A DNA stretch of 64,000 nucleotides from Polytrichum commune (Eukaryota; Streptophyta; Polytrichopsida; Polytrichales; Polytrichaceae), in contig OX485809.1 of NCBI GenBank assembly GCA_950295325.1, positions 8,804,001 to 8,868,000 of the forward strand, written 5' to 3'. Under the pieces are notes generated by a model, which was not told the DNA's origin, ran no database searches, and was given only the letters and a program-made list of their open reading frames with translations. Below, in pieces: positions 49,668 to 60,752 of this stretch (position 1 is its first letter; every line of letters begins with the position of its first letter). Made by a program: the position numbers and the translations under genes.

Positions 49668-50982
49668 CCTTTTCACCATCTCGGGGTTGATCTTCTCGTA
49701 GAAGTTGATGATGGGGATGTTTTCGGCCTCGTCGGCTTCGAACGCCAGCGCCACCTTCTTGTTGACGTCCTCCGCCGGACCCCCTCCGCCCCCCTCCTCC
49801 GCACGCTTCACGGCACGCTTCTCCATCACATCCCGCGGGCAGTCCAGGAAGAACACCATCTTCGGCCTCCCGATCTGCACCACATACAAATGACTAACGT
49901 CGTTTTTAAAGCTTAAAGCGTCAGCCTGTGATCTTGAAATGCGAACATTTGTTTCGACCAAACTCTAGTGTATACAGAGAAAAATAACCACTAGACTTTT
50001 GACTTCAAAAGTTTGAGGCAAGCAAAACATCTAGTTCTAATCGAGGAAGAAGGCAACAAATGAGGACCCTTGCGTGAGTGAGCAAGCTTGCAGCTCCAAG
50101 AAAACGTTCTTGTATCCGTAAGAACTAACTCTGTGTCAAGTAGCCCTACCTATAGAACTCAGCTCTTTCCTCAAACAGGACTCCGATAATTGAAGACAGG
50201 GATTGGAGCCAGTGTATTTTTCAAAATTATTATAGGATCTTCACAGACAGATGGTAAGAGAATGTATGTTGTGCTACTCAGTAATGGTGAAGGATGGTGA
50301 CCACAATGTTTTGTCGCAACTTGCTCATTGTGGTCACAGAAACAATCACAGAGTCTGAAGACAACCTCAGATACTTGAATTGGCTTCAGCAGAGCTGGAG
50401 GTATATGTCAATGCACCAATATGGCTCATACTTTGAGGTTTGAGTTCTCACAAATTTGCTCGCAAGGCAGCTAGTAATAGATTAACTACTTGCATGATTA
50501 GCAACGTCTAATGTGCATAAGATCTGCGCTTAGAATGAGCTGTTTCCTCAAAAGAACTTCGGCAGTCAGTAATAAGGATTATCGTGAGTGTGTCTTTGAA
50601 AAATGGCACGTCTAATTGGTTCTTCACAGACAGAGGATGATGGAAAGCGGGTTATGCTGCTAAAAGTATTTGGTGAAGGATGACATGACGACCTTTTTTT
50701 CGAAAGCTGAAATCAATTCTTTAGCCTGCCCGTTGCCGCGTGGGAAGCCATCGATGAGGAATCCTTTGCTGTTGACGTCTTTATTAATTGCCTGCTTTAG
50801 AACGCCTAGGACCAATTGCAAAGGCATCGGTTCGCCATCCTGGATCAGGTGATCACATTTCTTGCCGATGACGGTGCCCTTGTTCATCTCATTCCTCACG
50901 AGCTCGGCAGCAGACAGGTGACTGTACCCAAAGTCTTTGGCTATTTTAGCACATTGAGTTGTCTTACCACAGCAGGGGCCGC
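49668..50982 (-). CDS. Divergent UMP-CMP kinase-like protein, two core exons (ends not placed)
   Basis: This is the adenylate-kinase family, whose UMP-CMP kinases phosphorylate pyrimidine monophosphates with ATP. Exons 50693-50982 and 49668-49874 join in phase. The first carries the P-loop GGPCCGKTTQCAKI (family norm GGPGSGKGTQ), the NMP-binding SHLSAAELVRNE and the DGFPR motif; the second has VFFLDCPRDVMEKR and IPIINFYEKI. The LID segment is unusual: Gly-rich EEGGGGGPAEDVN replaces the usual GR-DDN, so a catalytic Arg appears absent. The 50982 end is an acceptor (tatgcag) implying an upstream exon I could not place; reading through from an ATG at 51025 is an alternative. The C-terminal exon is also unplaced. 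It may be a diverged paralogue or a pseudogene. Confidence 0.7.
50160..50690. repeat. Degenerate duplication inside the kinase intron
   Basis: Two related blocks about 380 bp apart (about 50160-50300 and 50538-50685) share AGCTSTTTCCTCAAA, TTCACAGACAGA and GGTGAAGGATG. The second copy reaches the end of exon 50693-50982. Confidence 0.6.
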
Positions 50983-51059
50983 CTGCATACCGCCATAGAG
51001 AAATCATCACCAGATTCCTTTCCATCTGGTTCAGAAATATTCGCTCAAAATTCACTCAT

Positions 51060-51500
51060 TTCCTAACTTAGGTTCTATATAGCTGTGTCATCTCTCCGCA
51101 CGCACAAAATGTATTATTGTAATGCCGGCGAGCAACTCGAATCTCATATGCGTCGATAAGTAAAACTGGAACCAAGAAAGCCACATTTAAACAAGAGCCT
51201 GTCCAAGAGCACAAACAGTTTCCACGACAACCACTACACTTCCCCAACTTCTTAATTTACGTTCTATATTGCGGTGGACCTCTCCGTTGGACACAATGTA
51301 TTACTGCAATGCCGGTAGGCACTCGAATCGCATCGATAAGTATGAATCAATAAGTATGAATCAATAAGTATGCATCCATAAGTACCCATCGATAAGTATG
51401 TATCGATAAGTAAATCTGGAAGCGAGAAAGAAAGACACATGTAAGCAAGAGCCAGTCCGATAGCACAAACCACGCCTCCACGACACCACTACCATTTGAA
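51060..51500. repeat. 189-bp duplication with an expanded 14-bp minisatellite
   Basis: Two related units (from about 51060 and 51249, period 189 bp at GTTCTATAT) lie upstream of the kinase exons. The first has a single GCGTCGATAAGTAAA motif. The second has six 14-bp units of the type ATCGATAAGTATGA at 51332-51415. Confidence 0.8.
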
Positions 51501-52201
51501 TGCACAAAGAGCACGGGCATCGGATCGACAGGTAATTTGGCAGGAGAAAGTCTCCGAGGTCTATACCGAGGACCAGAACGCAAGGCTTCCCTGAGGATAA
51601 ACTGCACCCCATGGCCAAACCCTAGCACGCATGTTTCCTCCTCTTCATCCCACTCGCACCATGACCAGGACAATCGCTGGGACAAGTCCACCACACCTTC
51701 AGAGTCCCTGCAAATCGAGGAGCTCGTCGTCTCCAGAATCGATCTATCTGCGCACCAGAGCTCACATCAGATGCCTTCTGCGTCGCAACAGGCTTCGAGA
51801 CGACATGCTGCAAAGGCTTCAAACTCGATTGTTACCAAATCAAGACTCCCGGCAACACACATTGCCGTTGCATTAATGAATTGCAAAAGTCCGCGCTCTC
51901 ATCGATTACGTACAAATATCTCGATTGCAAATTTATCGATAACATGAGTGCATGATCGCCATGGTGGGCAGGATTGCGAAGCGATGCCAAAAACACGTCC
52001 CCCATTCTTTAGAACAGTGGGAGTCACTCCCTCACAGAGGTTTTAGTTTCTGGATGAAATCTGTTCATGACCACTCCTTATTACATCGACTCCTCTCTAC
52101 ATCGACTAGGTAGTAGGGTTATTGTAAAGGCCCAGTTTATACTCGGGTCAGGATTGCGGGCCGGCTCGAACTCTAAAAATCTGGCCCAATAGGATCGCTC
52201 A
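51501..52201. other. Region upstream of the kinase exons, unassigned
   Basis: The base composition is richer than in neighbouring intergenic DNA and could include the 5' exon or promoter of the minus-strand kinase gene. No frame could be joined convincingly to the P-loop exon. Confidence 0.35.
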
Positions 52202-52685
52202 GGGCCACTTCACACACGAGACTGAGAGCCCGTGACCATTACACTTCAAGCACTCTCATTGGTGGAAAAGCCGGAGCCGGTCCAAGTTCGCTTCACACTA
52301 CGCTTGATGGACCAACGGAGATGGATGTAAAGTCTATATGGGTTCCCACATGGCATAAAATGGATCATGTTTCATGGTCATTTCGACTCTATTCAAAAAT
52401 GACCTCTTGAAGGTAGGCTTAACACAAAACCGGGAGACCATGGCACTCTGAACGTTTACAACCGTTGATTTATTCTATTTTACCATGTATGAGGACCCAC
52501 CTAAATAGAAATTCATTGAAATGACATTTGGTTGAGGGTTGGTCACATATGACTTCACACTACACTTGAGGGTCCATGACCACACTACATGATTTTGGAG
52601 GTGTCTCGGGACGGCATTTGGACACTTTCTTTTGGGTTCTCCCAATTTCATGGTCACGGCTCTTGGCTCATGTGTGAAGTGGCTC
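52202..52685. mobile_element. 484-bp MITE, inverted copy of the 12063 element
   Basis: The ends are GGGCCACTTCACACACGAG and, read inward, GAGCCACTTCACACATGAG. The interior matches 12063-12549 in reverse orientation over its length, including CACCTCCAAAATCATG. Flanking trinucleotides do not match exactly. Confidence 0.85.
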
Positions 52686-54152
52686 TAGAGGGTATATACT
52701 AGCTAAGGTTGGGTCCGAATATTTACTCCTTCTATTGGTCGTCTTAGGTGGCAAGAATTTGGAGTCGAATTTTAGGACTTCAAGGGCTTGAAATTTCAAC
52801 ATGGACCAAATTGGGCTCATTTATTGGATGATGAACATCTCTACTATTGATTCATGAAAGGTAGATTTTGTTCACTAATCTTTCTCCTCAAGAACATTGG
52901 AACCTAAATGTGGGCCTCGTTACTTTACAACCCACAAGGTTGGCTCGAAAAAAGTTGATAAAGTTAGATTGAATTGACAACCCGATGCTTGAGAATCGAA
53001 TCGGTCCTCCATCCGGTCCCAAGTTGTGTATAAAGTCACTCTAAATCAAGTTGCATTGCAAGGATTTGAGTAAACGCATAAGAATGGGAGTTCACTCAAA
53101 TATGATTGGTGAGAAAATCATTGGTTGTTTTAAGTTCTTACTCATTTCAAAGTCGATTCTAGAAAAACAAGAAGAAGAACGCCAATCTTTGAGGATTGGC
53201 AACAATAAATCGATGTATGTTCATTATGTTAAATGACCAATGAAGTATCGTCTCCTTTTTGAAGCTTAATGTCATCACTTTTATGAGTAGTGTGTCTCAT
53301 ACTCCATCTAGAGTTGGTGCATTTGCCAATTGATTTCTTCCAATCGTAGCACATAGCTATGTGTGAGAGGACTTATTGTAAGATTCACACTCGTTTAAAT
53401 GATCTAGATTCAAATACATATCATATTTGTTTTTTTTTTCTTCGCAAATGACAGTGTTTTTACAACCTCTTTGTAGGAATATGTATTCAAATGGCTACAA
53501 TCTTGTAGACTAGGTACAAGTTTGATTGTTATAATTGTTTGAGGGTCGTACAAGCCATCACTATCATGTGGACCATAATAAAAGTGTGTTGGGGCATTTA
53601 AGGTCAAGGTGGATTGGATCTAATCTCTTATGTTCATTATTCATGATTGGTAAGTGGATGAGACGATTCCCAATCTCATCTAATTGGTCAAATTGCATCC
53701 ATAACACACCCATGTACCTTGTAAGGACAAAGGTTAAGATTTCGATTTAACCAAGTCAAGACACACACGTTAGTACAATTGAAAGAAGTCGGGCACGTAT
53801 GCCACATGGATTGGATAACCCCCAAGGCCGGGAGGGGTGAGGGGGCTATTGAACCTTATCATCTAAACTCTATCTCCTAGAGGCCCTCAAATCATGGAGA
53901 TTTAAGACTAAGAATCATAGAGGAGCAAGATCTAAAGTAGTAGTTGCTACAATGATGCAATATTCCAAAGGCCATGCTTTTGAAATGATCTTATCCAATT
54001 GTGTCATGGTTGAACATTTATGTCATATTGCTCTTTTTGGAGTAAATATCACATTCAACAATCTAACCAAGGAACTAGATCAAGGTTGAGGAAGGTCAAG
54101 GCATGGGCCCTAAACCACATGACGTTTCTACATCATCATGAAGGCTCTTGTA
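52686..54152. other. Intergenic, no gene recognised
   Basis: AT-rich with short frames only and no recognised domain or repeat. Confidence 0.5.
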
Positions 54153-55050
54153 CAGTCCACCCTCTATAAGTGTTACCTCTATAAGTGTTAAAATTCCATA
54201 AGTGTTAACATTTTTTCTACTCCCTACTTGGGGAGACTACAATAACGTTAAGTGTTAAGTGTTAACTGATTGGCTACTCCCCTCTTTGTAATTTTGCCCT
54301 CTATATCTGTCAACTTATTATTATACTATATAATACCATACAATACAATATACTGTAACATAGCACATGTAATATACTATAACATACTGTAACATACTCC
54401 CCATTTAGAAATTATTAGGGTTTAGGATATTGACTGCAAGTCCCTCCCTCGTCAACTTAGTTTACCCTAGCAGGTTGAGCCAGTCTACCAACGTTCGAAT
54501 TTATGAGAATGTTGTTTTCGAATTTCAGGCTTGTAGGGCGAGTCACATACCATTAGAAAGCTATTGAGGAGACGATTCCAATGGTAGTAGTTTTGTCGAA
54601 TTCCGACTTCTAACGAGTGAGTTATGGTTGGCCAAAATCTGCCTTCCAAGTCTCCTGCGGCATCGGCGGCGAGTTTTGTCTGATTAATTTTGAGGGTGTT
54701 GTATTATTTTTGTGGATAGGGTTTGTGTCCTTGTGGTTTAGAGTCAGTTTGCATCTATCTTTCAATTTAATCTAGGACAATAGAGATGGGGAAGGCTTCA
54801 TAGTTCAGGCTTCAGAGATCAGACCTCTATAGATGCCTTCTTCCATCCTAGAGGAGTGGAAATGGAGGAGTGAGACTCCTCAATTGTATTTTGGAACTTC
54901 ATTTGGTATTATAACAATATTTTACTTGTGTTACATTTATACGTGTTATGTTTTGATTTGTTAAACTCTATATTTCTATAAGTGTTAACACTCTATAAGT
55001 GTTAACAATATTACCACTCCCAATTGTTAACACTTATAGAGGGTGGACTG
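54153..55050. mobile_element. pogo-like element, 898 bp, TA target duplication
   Basis: The ends CAGTCCACCCTCTATAAGTG (left) and, read inward, CAGTCCACCCTCTATAAGTG (right) are identical over 20 bases and flanked by TA. Internal TATAAGTGTTAAC motifs repeat near both ends as in the 10678 element. No transposase remnant is seen, so it is non-autonomous. The identical termini suggest it is younger than the other pogo relics. Confidence 0.85.
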
Positions 55051-55176
55051 TATAGGGATTGCCTTGGATGAGGATCTCATCAAGTGTAAAGTTGTTGTGA
55101 TGGGTGTTATAATTGTAACCCCCATTCCTATGCGATATACCTTGAGTAGAAGATTCATTGATTGGTTATGCAATAA

Positions 55177-55560
55177 GAGCATCTCCACCCTTGGGCAGAA
55201 AGGCAGGCTCTCGAAATGCGCTTTGAAGGGCTCCAAGCATGCACTAAATTTTTTTAGGGTGACACTCCCCCACCGTTACTTGCATACTGGCTCTTCAAGC
55301 CGAAAAATTACCAGGAATATTCCATGTAATGTTGTTGATTCCCAAAAGTGGCACGATTCACTGAATTGCAAGTGGACGAGGCCCTGGAATGTGGGCGCAG
55401 CAAGAGCAACGCTCACCTGCGAGGATAGTGAGTGGAGCCGGAAGTTTGAAGAGCCTGGCAATCAAGGCCTCGGTGTTGGGGAGGGGTGGGGCAAGTTTTT
55501 CTCCAAGGCCGTGTTAAAGGGCTTGCCAAGTCCCTTTAACGTGGCAGGGTGGAGATGCTC
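55177..55560. mobile_element. 384-bp MITE with GAGCATCTCCACCC termini
   Basis: Both ends read GAGCATCTCCACCC inward, with TAA on both sides (55174-55176 and 55561-55563). A plus-strand open frame crosses it but has no homology I can see. Probably PIF/Harbinger-derived. Confidence 0.85.
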
Positions 55561-55614
55561 TAAGTAAAGTCTAACCATACTTTGTTGTACTTATAGCATG
55601 TGAGCAAGATGGTG

Positions 55615-55890
55615 TTTGGAGTTTGACAACTCCAAATAAATAAATGAATTAAACAACCCAAGAGAGAATGGTGCACAAGGGCTAGACAACCCCTAAAGGT
55701 GTTGTGCACGGGAGTTAGACAACTCATGATGGAAGATATTTGTGTTGGAGTTAGACAACTCCCATTGGATAGATGTTATTCATTGGAGCTAGACAATTCT
55801 CAATGAATAATTGGATTCAGTTGGAACTAGATGATTCCAACCAAAAGAATGGATGAATGCATCAAGTTGGAATTAGATAATTCCAACTAG
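55615..55890. repeat. Array of seven short palindromes around a TAGACAA-like core
   Basis: Units lie near 55616-55636, 55668-55709, 55710-55727, 55744-55763, 55781-55807, 55817-55842 and 55863-55889. Each has complementary arms around a core like TAGACA: GGAGTT/AACTCC, GTGCACAA/TTGTGCAC outside GGG/CCC, GAGTT/AACTC, and AGTTGGAATT/AATTCCAACT. The arm sequences differ between units, yet both arms change together. Confidence 0.7.
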
Positions 55891-56164
55891 ACGATTGTGA
55901 TTGGACCAAAGATAGAAGATTCACAATAGAATCAGAACTAGAAGTATGAATAGAGGTCATTTACCATATATGAGACATAGAAAGTAGAAATAGTGCCTTG
56001 GCATAAAAGGAAACTCTGGGGAGGAGAGAGCATCTCTGGTCTCTCTCCTATGGTTGGGTGGTTCGAGCTTGTAGGCAATCTCAATATTGTTGTTAAGTTG
56101 TAAAAAACTTTGGTAATGTATAAAGCTTGAAAGTTCACAACACTGGTAGTGACATAACATAATT

Positions 56165-56275
56165 CAGATCCATAACAATGTTATGTGGGATTCATAATAT
56201 TCCATGGAATATTCCACGTTATTTCCCACATCACGTGGAGTATTATTAGTCCCACATAACATTGTTATGGATCTG
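56165..56275. repeat. 111-bp hairpin with perfect 26-bp inverted ends
   Basis: The arms CAGATCCATAACAATGTTAT then GTGGGA (56165-56190) and their exact complement (56250-56275) enclose a loop that contains GGAATATTCC. Each arm itself includes the palindrome CATAACAATGTTATG. No clear target duplication is seen. It could be a very small MITE or the ends of one. Confidence 0.75.
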
Positions 56276-56760
56276 ATCAATGTGATTGCATTATTTCTAT
56301 GTGAAAGAGAGACGTTACACCCCCGGCCCCCACCTCCTCTAGGTGGATGTAAGCTTATACATGTTATAACGAGCCCGCAAATTTATATGGTGGAAAATGA
56401 CATGGGGCTTTACGGTGTAGGGTAGTCATCCTCTTCCCAAATGCCAAATGGTTATGACTTGGAAATTGGTATCCACATGGGCATAAAAACTTCGAATACC
56501 TAGGTGGAGAGACTTGGAAGACAAGTCTAGGGAAGGCTGCACTCTGATATTTATCCTAGGTTTGTAAGTAAGTGCATGCGTTTCGGGCTGAGCGATCATC
56601 AACATTTTAGGGCTCGGGTTCGTCTTCTTCATCTTCTTGGCTAGGGCAGAGGAGCACTAGGGTTTCACTCGTCTTCGTTTCCTCAGCGTACAAAAGATTG
56701 GGATTTGGTGGGAGCGTGAATTGGTGTTGTGAGCAGAGCAGCGCAGAGGAGGCAGGAGTG
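56276..56760 (+). promoter_or_regulatory. ABCF4 upstream region and leader with telo-box
   Basis: The stretch is directly upstream of the ABCF4 ATG. TAGGGTTT (telo-box core, complement AAACCCTA) occupies 56658-56665, about 100 bases before the ATG. The leader is purine-rich. The transcription start is not placed. Confidence 0.55.
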
Positions 56761-58935
56761 ATGGTGAGGAAGAAGGATGAAGCGACTTCCAATTCGGCCG
56801 CAGCGAAAGGGAAGGGAGGGGATGGATCGAAGGCCGGAGGGAAGGAGAAGAAGGAACGCATTTCGGTGTCATCGTTGCTGAGCAACATGGACAAGCCGAA
56901 GCCGGAGAAGGTTGCCCCCAAGCCTGCCAAGAAGGAGGCGAAGGCGAAGGAAGCCAGTGCGTACACGGCAGGAATCGACTTGCCGCCCTCGGATGAAGAA
57001 GATGAAGGCATGGATAGTGATGAGGAGGCCGCGTTGGCATTGAGGCGCGGGCCTGGACGGACGTTGGATTTATCCGTCACAGACCGCTTTGCGAAGAAGA
57101 AGGAGAAGAAGGAGATGGTGGCTGAGCGGGCCGCAGATTTTGCGAAGCAGGAGGCCATGAAGGACGACCGGAATGCGTTCTCGGTTGTGATTGGAGCGAA
57201 GACCTCGGTGCTTGAAGGCGAGGATGCTGTCGACGCGGGAATGAAGGACATAAAGGTGGAGAATTTCTCAGTGTCTGCCCGTGGTAAGGAGCTTCTCAAG
57301 AACACTTCCATAACTATTGTTCATGGCAGGCGTTATGGTCTGGTAGGGCCTAATGGGACTGGGAAGTCGACCTTGTTGAAGCTGCTTGCGTGGCGTCAAA
57401 TTCCTGTTCCGAAGAACATTGATGTTCTGTTGGTGGAACAAGAAGTCGTTGGAGATGACCGCACTGCTCTGGAAGCTGTAGTGTCTGCGGACGAAGAATT
57501 AGTTCGGTTGAGGACAGAGGCTGCCCGTTTGCAAAGTGTTGGTGAGGCAAGTACTGGTAGGGATGATGATGATGAAGCTGACGAAGCTGGGGAGATGTTG
57601 ACCCAAGTGTATGAGAAGATGCAGGCCTTAGGATCCGATGCTGCAGAGTCCCGAGCTTCGAAGATTTTGGCAGGGTTAGGGTTTACTGTGGCGATGCAGG
57701 GCAGATCTACGAAATCGTTCAGTGGAGGATGGCGGATGCGTATTTCCCTGGCGAGGGCTTTGTTCATGCAGCCCACGTTGTTGCTTCTGGATGAACCCAC
57801 CAATCATTTGGATTTGAGAGCAGTCATCTGGCTTGAGGAGTATCTCATGAGGTGGAAGAAAACGTTGATTGTTGTCTCTCACGATCGGGAGTTTCTGAAT
57901 TCGGTCTCTAGTGACATCATACATTTGCATGATTGTAAGCTACTTGTATACAAGGGCAACTTTGCGGCTTTCGAGGAGATGTATGAACAAAAGCGCAGAG
58001 AGAACAACAAGAAGTTTGATGTATTTGAGAAGCAGTTAAAGGCTGCAAAGCGGAGTGGGAGCAAGGCTCAGCAAGATAAGGTGAAGGACCGTGCTAAATT
58101 TGCTGCTGGAAAGGATGCCAAGTCCAAGGGAAAGTCTAAATCTGGAGTTGTTGATGATGAGGATAACGCACCTGAGGCACCCAAGAGGTGGCGGGACTAT
58201 GTGGTTGAGTTCCATTTTCCAGAACCCACAGAACTTACTCCTCCCTTGCTACAGCTCATTGATGTTGGCTTTGGTTACCCCGGTCGACCAGATTTTGCTT
58301 TACATGGAATTGACGTAGGAGTTGATATGGGTACGCGTGTTGCTATTGTGGGGCCAAACGGAGCTGGAAAGTCAACACTCTTGAATTTGCTGGCTGGAGA
58401 TCTTACTCCCAACGAAGGACAATCAAGGCAAAGCCAGAAACTCAGAGTGGGTCGGTATTCTCAACATTTTGTGGATTCGCTGACCATGGATGAGACTCCA
58501 GTCCAGTATCTGTTGCGATTGCATCCGGATCAAGAGGGTCCGAGTAAACAGGAAACAGTCAGAGCCAAGCTTGGGAAATTTGGGCTACCTAGCCATAATC
58601 ATCTCACCCCCATTGTGAAGCTTTCTGGTGGTCAAAAAGCTAGGGTCGTCTTTACATCCATCTCCATGGCTCGACCACATATTTTGCTACTGGATGAGCC
58701 CACCAATCATCTTGACATGCAAAGTATTGATGCATTGGCTGACGCATTGGATGAATTCACTGGAGGTGTAGTGCTCGTCAGTCACGACGCCAGATTGATT
58801 TCTCGGGTTTGTGAAGAAGAGGAGAGAAGTGAAATCTGGGTGGTGGAGGATGGAACTGTTAGGAAGTACCCTGGCAGTTTTGATGAATACAAATCTGAGC
58901 TGATCAAGGAGATTGTAGCGGAGGTGGAGGATTAG
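56761..58935 (+). CDS. ABCF4: ABC transporter F family member 4 (ABCF4/GCN20-type), intronless
   Basis: A soluble, ribosome-associated ATPase of the ABCF family with two ATP-binding domains and no membrane segment; relatives (yeast GCN20/New1, plant ABCF4/GCN4) act in translation control and stress responses. The 724 residues begin with a Lys/Glu-rich charged region (1-160). Domain 1 has Walker A GPNGTGKSTLL (about 195), signature FSGGWRMRISLARALF (about 320) and Walker B LLLLDEPTNHLD (about 340), followed by the ABCF linker. Domain 2 has Walker A GPNGAGKSTLL (about 531), signature LSGGQKARVVFTS (about 620) and Walker B ILLLDEPTNHLD (about 641). The ATG at 56761 is the first in frame after an upstream stop-free stretch lacking ATG. 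All motifs are intact. Confidence 0.96.
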   Translation: MVRKKDEATSNSAAAKGKGGDGSKAGGKEKKERISVSSLLSNMDKPKPEKVAPKPAKKEAKAKEASAYTAGIDLPPSDEEDEGMDSDEEAALALRRGPGRTLDLSVTDRFAKKKEKKEMVAERAADFAKQEAMKDDRNAFSVVIGAKTSVLEGEDAVDAGMKDIKVENFSVSARGKELLKNTSITIVHGRRYGLVGPNGTGKSTLLKLLAWRQIPVPKNIDVLLVEQEVVGDDRTALEAVVSADEELVRLRTEAARLQSVGEASTGRDDDDEADEAGEMLTQVYEKMQALGSDAAESRASKILAGLGFTVAMQGRSTKSFSGGWRMRISLARALFMQPTLLLLDEPTNHLDLRAVIWLEEYLMRWKKTLIVVSHDREFLNSVSSDIIHLHDCKLLVYKGNFAAFEEMYEQKRRENNKKFDVFEKQLKAAKRSGSKAQQDKVKDRAKFAAGKDAKSKGKSKSGVVDDEDNAPEAPKRWRDYVVEFHFPEPTELTPPLLQLIDVGFGYPGRPDFALHGIDVGVDMGTRVAIVGPNGAGKSTLLNLLAGDLTPNEGQSRQSQKLRVGRYSQHFVDSLTMDETPVQYLLRLHPDQEGPSKQETVRAKLGKFGLPSHNHLTPIVKLSGGQKARVVFTSISMARPHILLLDEPTNHLDMQSIDALADALDEFTGGVVLVSHDARLISRVCEEEERSEIWVVEDGTVRKYPGSFDEYKSELIKEIVAEVED

Positions 58936-60752
58936 AGTTAGTTGTCTCCTGCGTATATTATTAAATGGTTTGCATATTTTTACTGGCATCGCCCTCTGAT
59001 GCATAGGTGGGATACACCAGTAGTCTTGTTCTTGTTCATAGGGATTCTTGCATGATAGTGCAGGTGCCTGTGGGCTGGGAGAGTTTGAGATTGAGTACTG
59101 TGAGGATGCATACAGAACTGGGCTGATCAAGGTGATCCAGCTGCAGTTGAGGGTTAGCTTAATGGCATTGCCTCCATAGGTTAGGTGGTTTGATGAAGAC
59201 TTTAGCTAGAATTGCTGTACGAAGATCAGCTTAATGTGACCCTGTCCATTGGGGTTGTGGTTGGACACCGGCAAGTCAATTGCATGACTTAGCAGAGCTT
59301 TAGAGTGTGGATGCTCTTTTACAATCACTTAAGCAAATGTCGACTGACATTGTTTAAAATAGGCACTCGTATATAAGAAGTTATGAACACATGTTTGCAT
59401 CTTTTTGGAGTGAGCTCTTGTGTGACTTCATGCTCTACAAACAGGGAATTGGTAATGTGGTGAACTAAACCAATATTGGGAATTTCCTTGTGGCTGGAGG
59501 GATGTGCCACCTCAACTCTTTTGACAAAATTGTTTTTCTGCATATCAACAGACATCAAGTGGCATGCTCTTGATATTTTGTTGCAAGGAAGGCATTGTGT
59601 CGGTCAGTTGGTGATGAAGCAAATTACGTGCATCCTGTATTTGAAGGCTCTTGATAGGATGCTGGTAAATTTGTAGTGAATGCATTGGACTGGCCGGATG
59701 TCATTGAACATATGGAACAAGACTTGTAACGGATGTGGTTTATTTCCATAGTAATTGCAAGGCTTTATCTGGTACCCATGTACCCAGGGGCTTGTCTGAA
59801 TTCCTTAAAAGACATGACAAGATTGATTACTGTTTTCTTATGGGTTGATAGGCCTTGGTGAGCGTATGGAAGTTATATGTGGTTACTTCCATTGTGCAAA
59901 TCTCACTTGTAGCATGAAGACGTGGATATCTCTAGGTCCTCAGTATCCCAAAGCCATCTTCTGGACTTTATATTGTGCTTGATCTTACTCCAATGAAATG
60001 ATGAGATGTTTTGTATAGCTCCTTGAGCTTTATCTTATGAGCTTCTCTTCACCTAATTCTGCAGTTTGGAGTTCGTGTTCATATTAATCTCATATATTGC
60101 TCAAATGAAGCAACAAAGCTTGTTTGCCCTCTTGAGGACTTCCTAGTAAGCTACCTTCCATTAACCCTTAATGTTATTCGAGTACCACCTCCTTAGCACC
60201 GGTTGGAGGTCCTTGTTGAGAAGAGGATATTTTTTGGCTTACTTCATAAAATTTGGATTTGGGTTCACCATGCCAACCTCCCACCTGGTGAATGGTTTTC
60301 CCAATGGAATTACTATATCTATAGAAACTATCGACTTTGATCCTCAAATGGTGTTTATCTCCAAAGAAGAGTTGTTGCGAATATTTTTCTCTATTTAGAA
60401 AAAAGAATGAATTATAAATGGAATTGAAATTACCTCAAGATTAATCTTTAGTGCATTATATTGAAGCCAAGGTGCCAAGGTGAAAATGTATGCAAATAGT
60501 AAAATTTGGACCAACATTTCAGCTCTAATGAATTGAATGATAATTCTTTAATCATTGAAAAATGTTGTTCACATTCTATACATGTGATCTTATTCTTTTA
60601 TGCATTTTAATATAAGTTAACAATCTTCAAAATATGAATACATCTACAAAAATGGCCAAGCAAATTAATGTCATCTCCATTTAATGAAGTTTTGAATATT
60701 TTTGTTACTAGTATTTAGGAAATTTTGGACAATTTAACCAATTCTAGACTAA
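58936..60752. other. 3' flank of ABCF4 and intergenic DNA
   Basis: The first few hundred bases are presumably the ABCF4 3' UTR; no obvious AATAAA signal was fixed. Nothing else is recognised. Confidence 0.45.

Noticed and set aside
51160-51260. Candidate upstream exon ending TTTCTTG before a GT for the kinase P-loop exon
   Set aside because: Phase fits, but the translation (LFKCGFLG) has a stop shortly upstream and does not resemble the family N-terminus.
51537-51947. 136-codon plus-strand frame upstream of the kinase exons
   Set aside because: Ser/Arg-rich translation without homology; more likely leader or promoter of the minus-strand gene.
55043-55567. 174-codon plus-strand frame
   Set aside because: It crosses the end of a pogo-like element and a whole TAA-flanked MITE; the translation has no domain.
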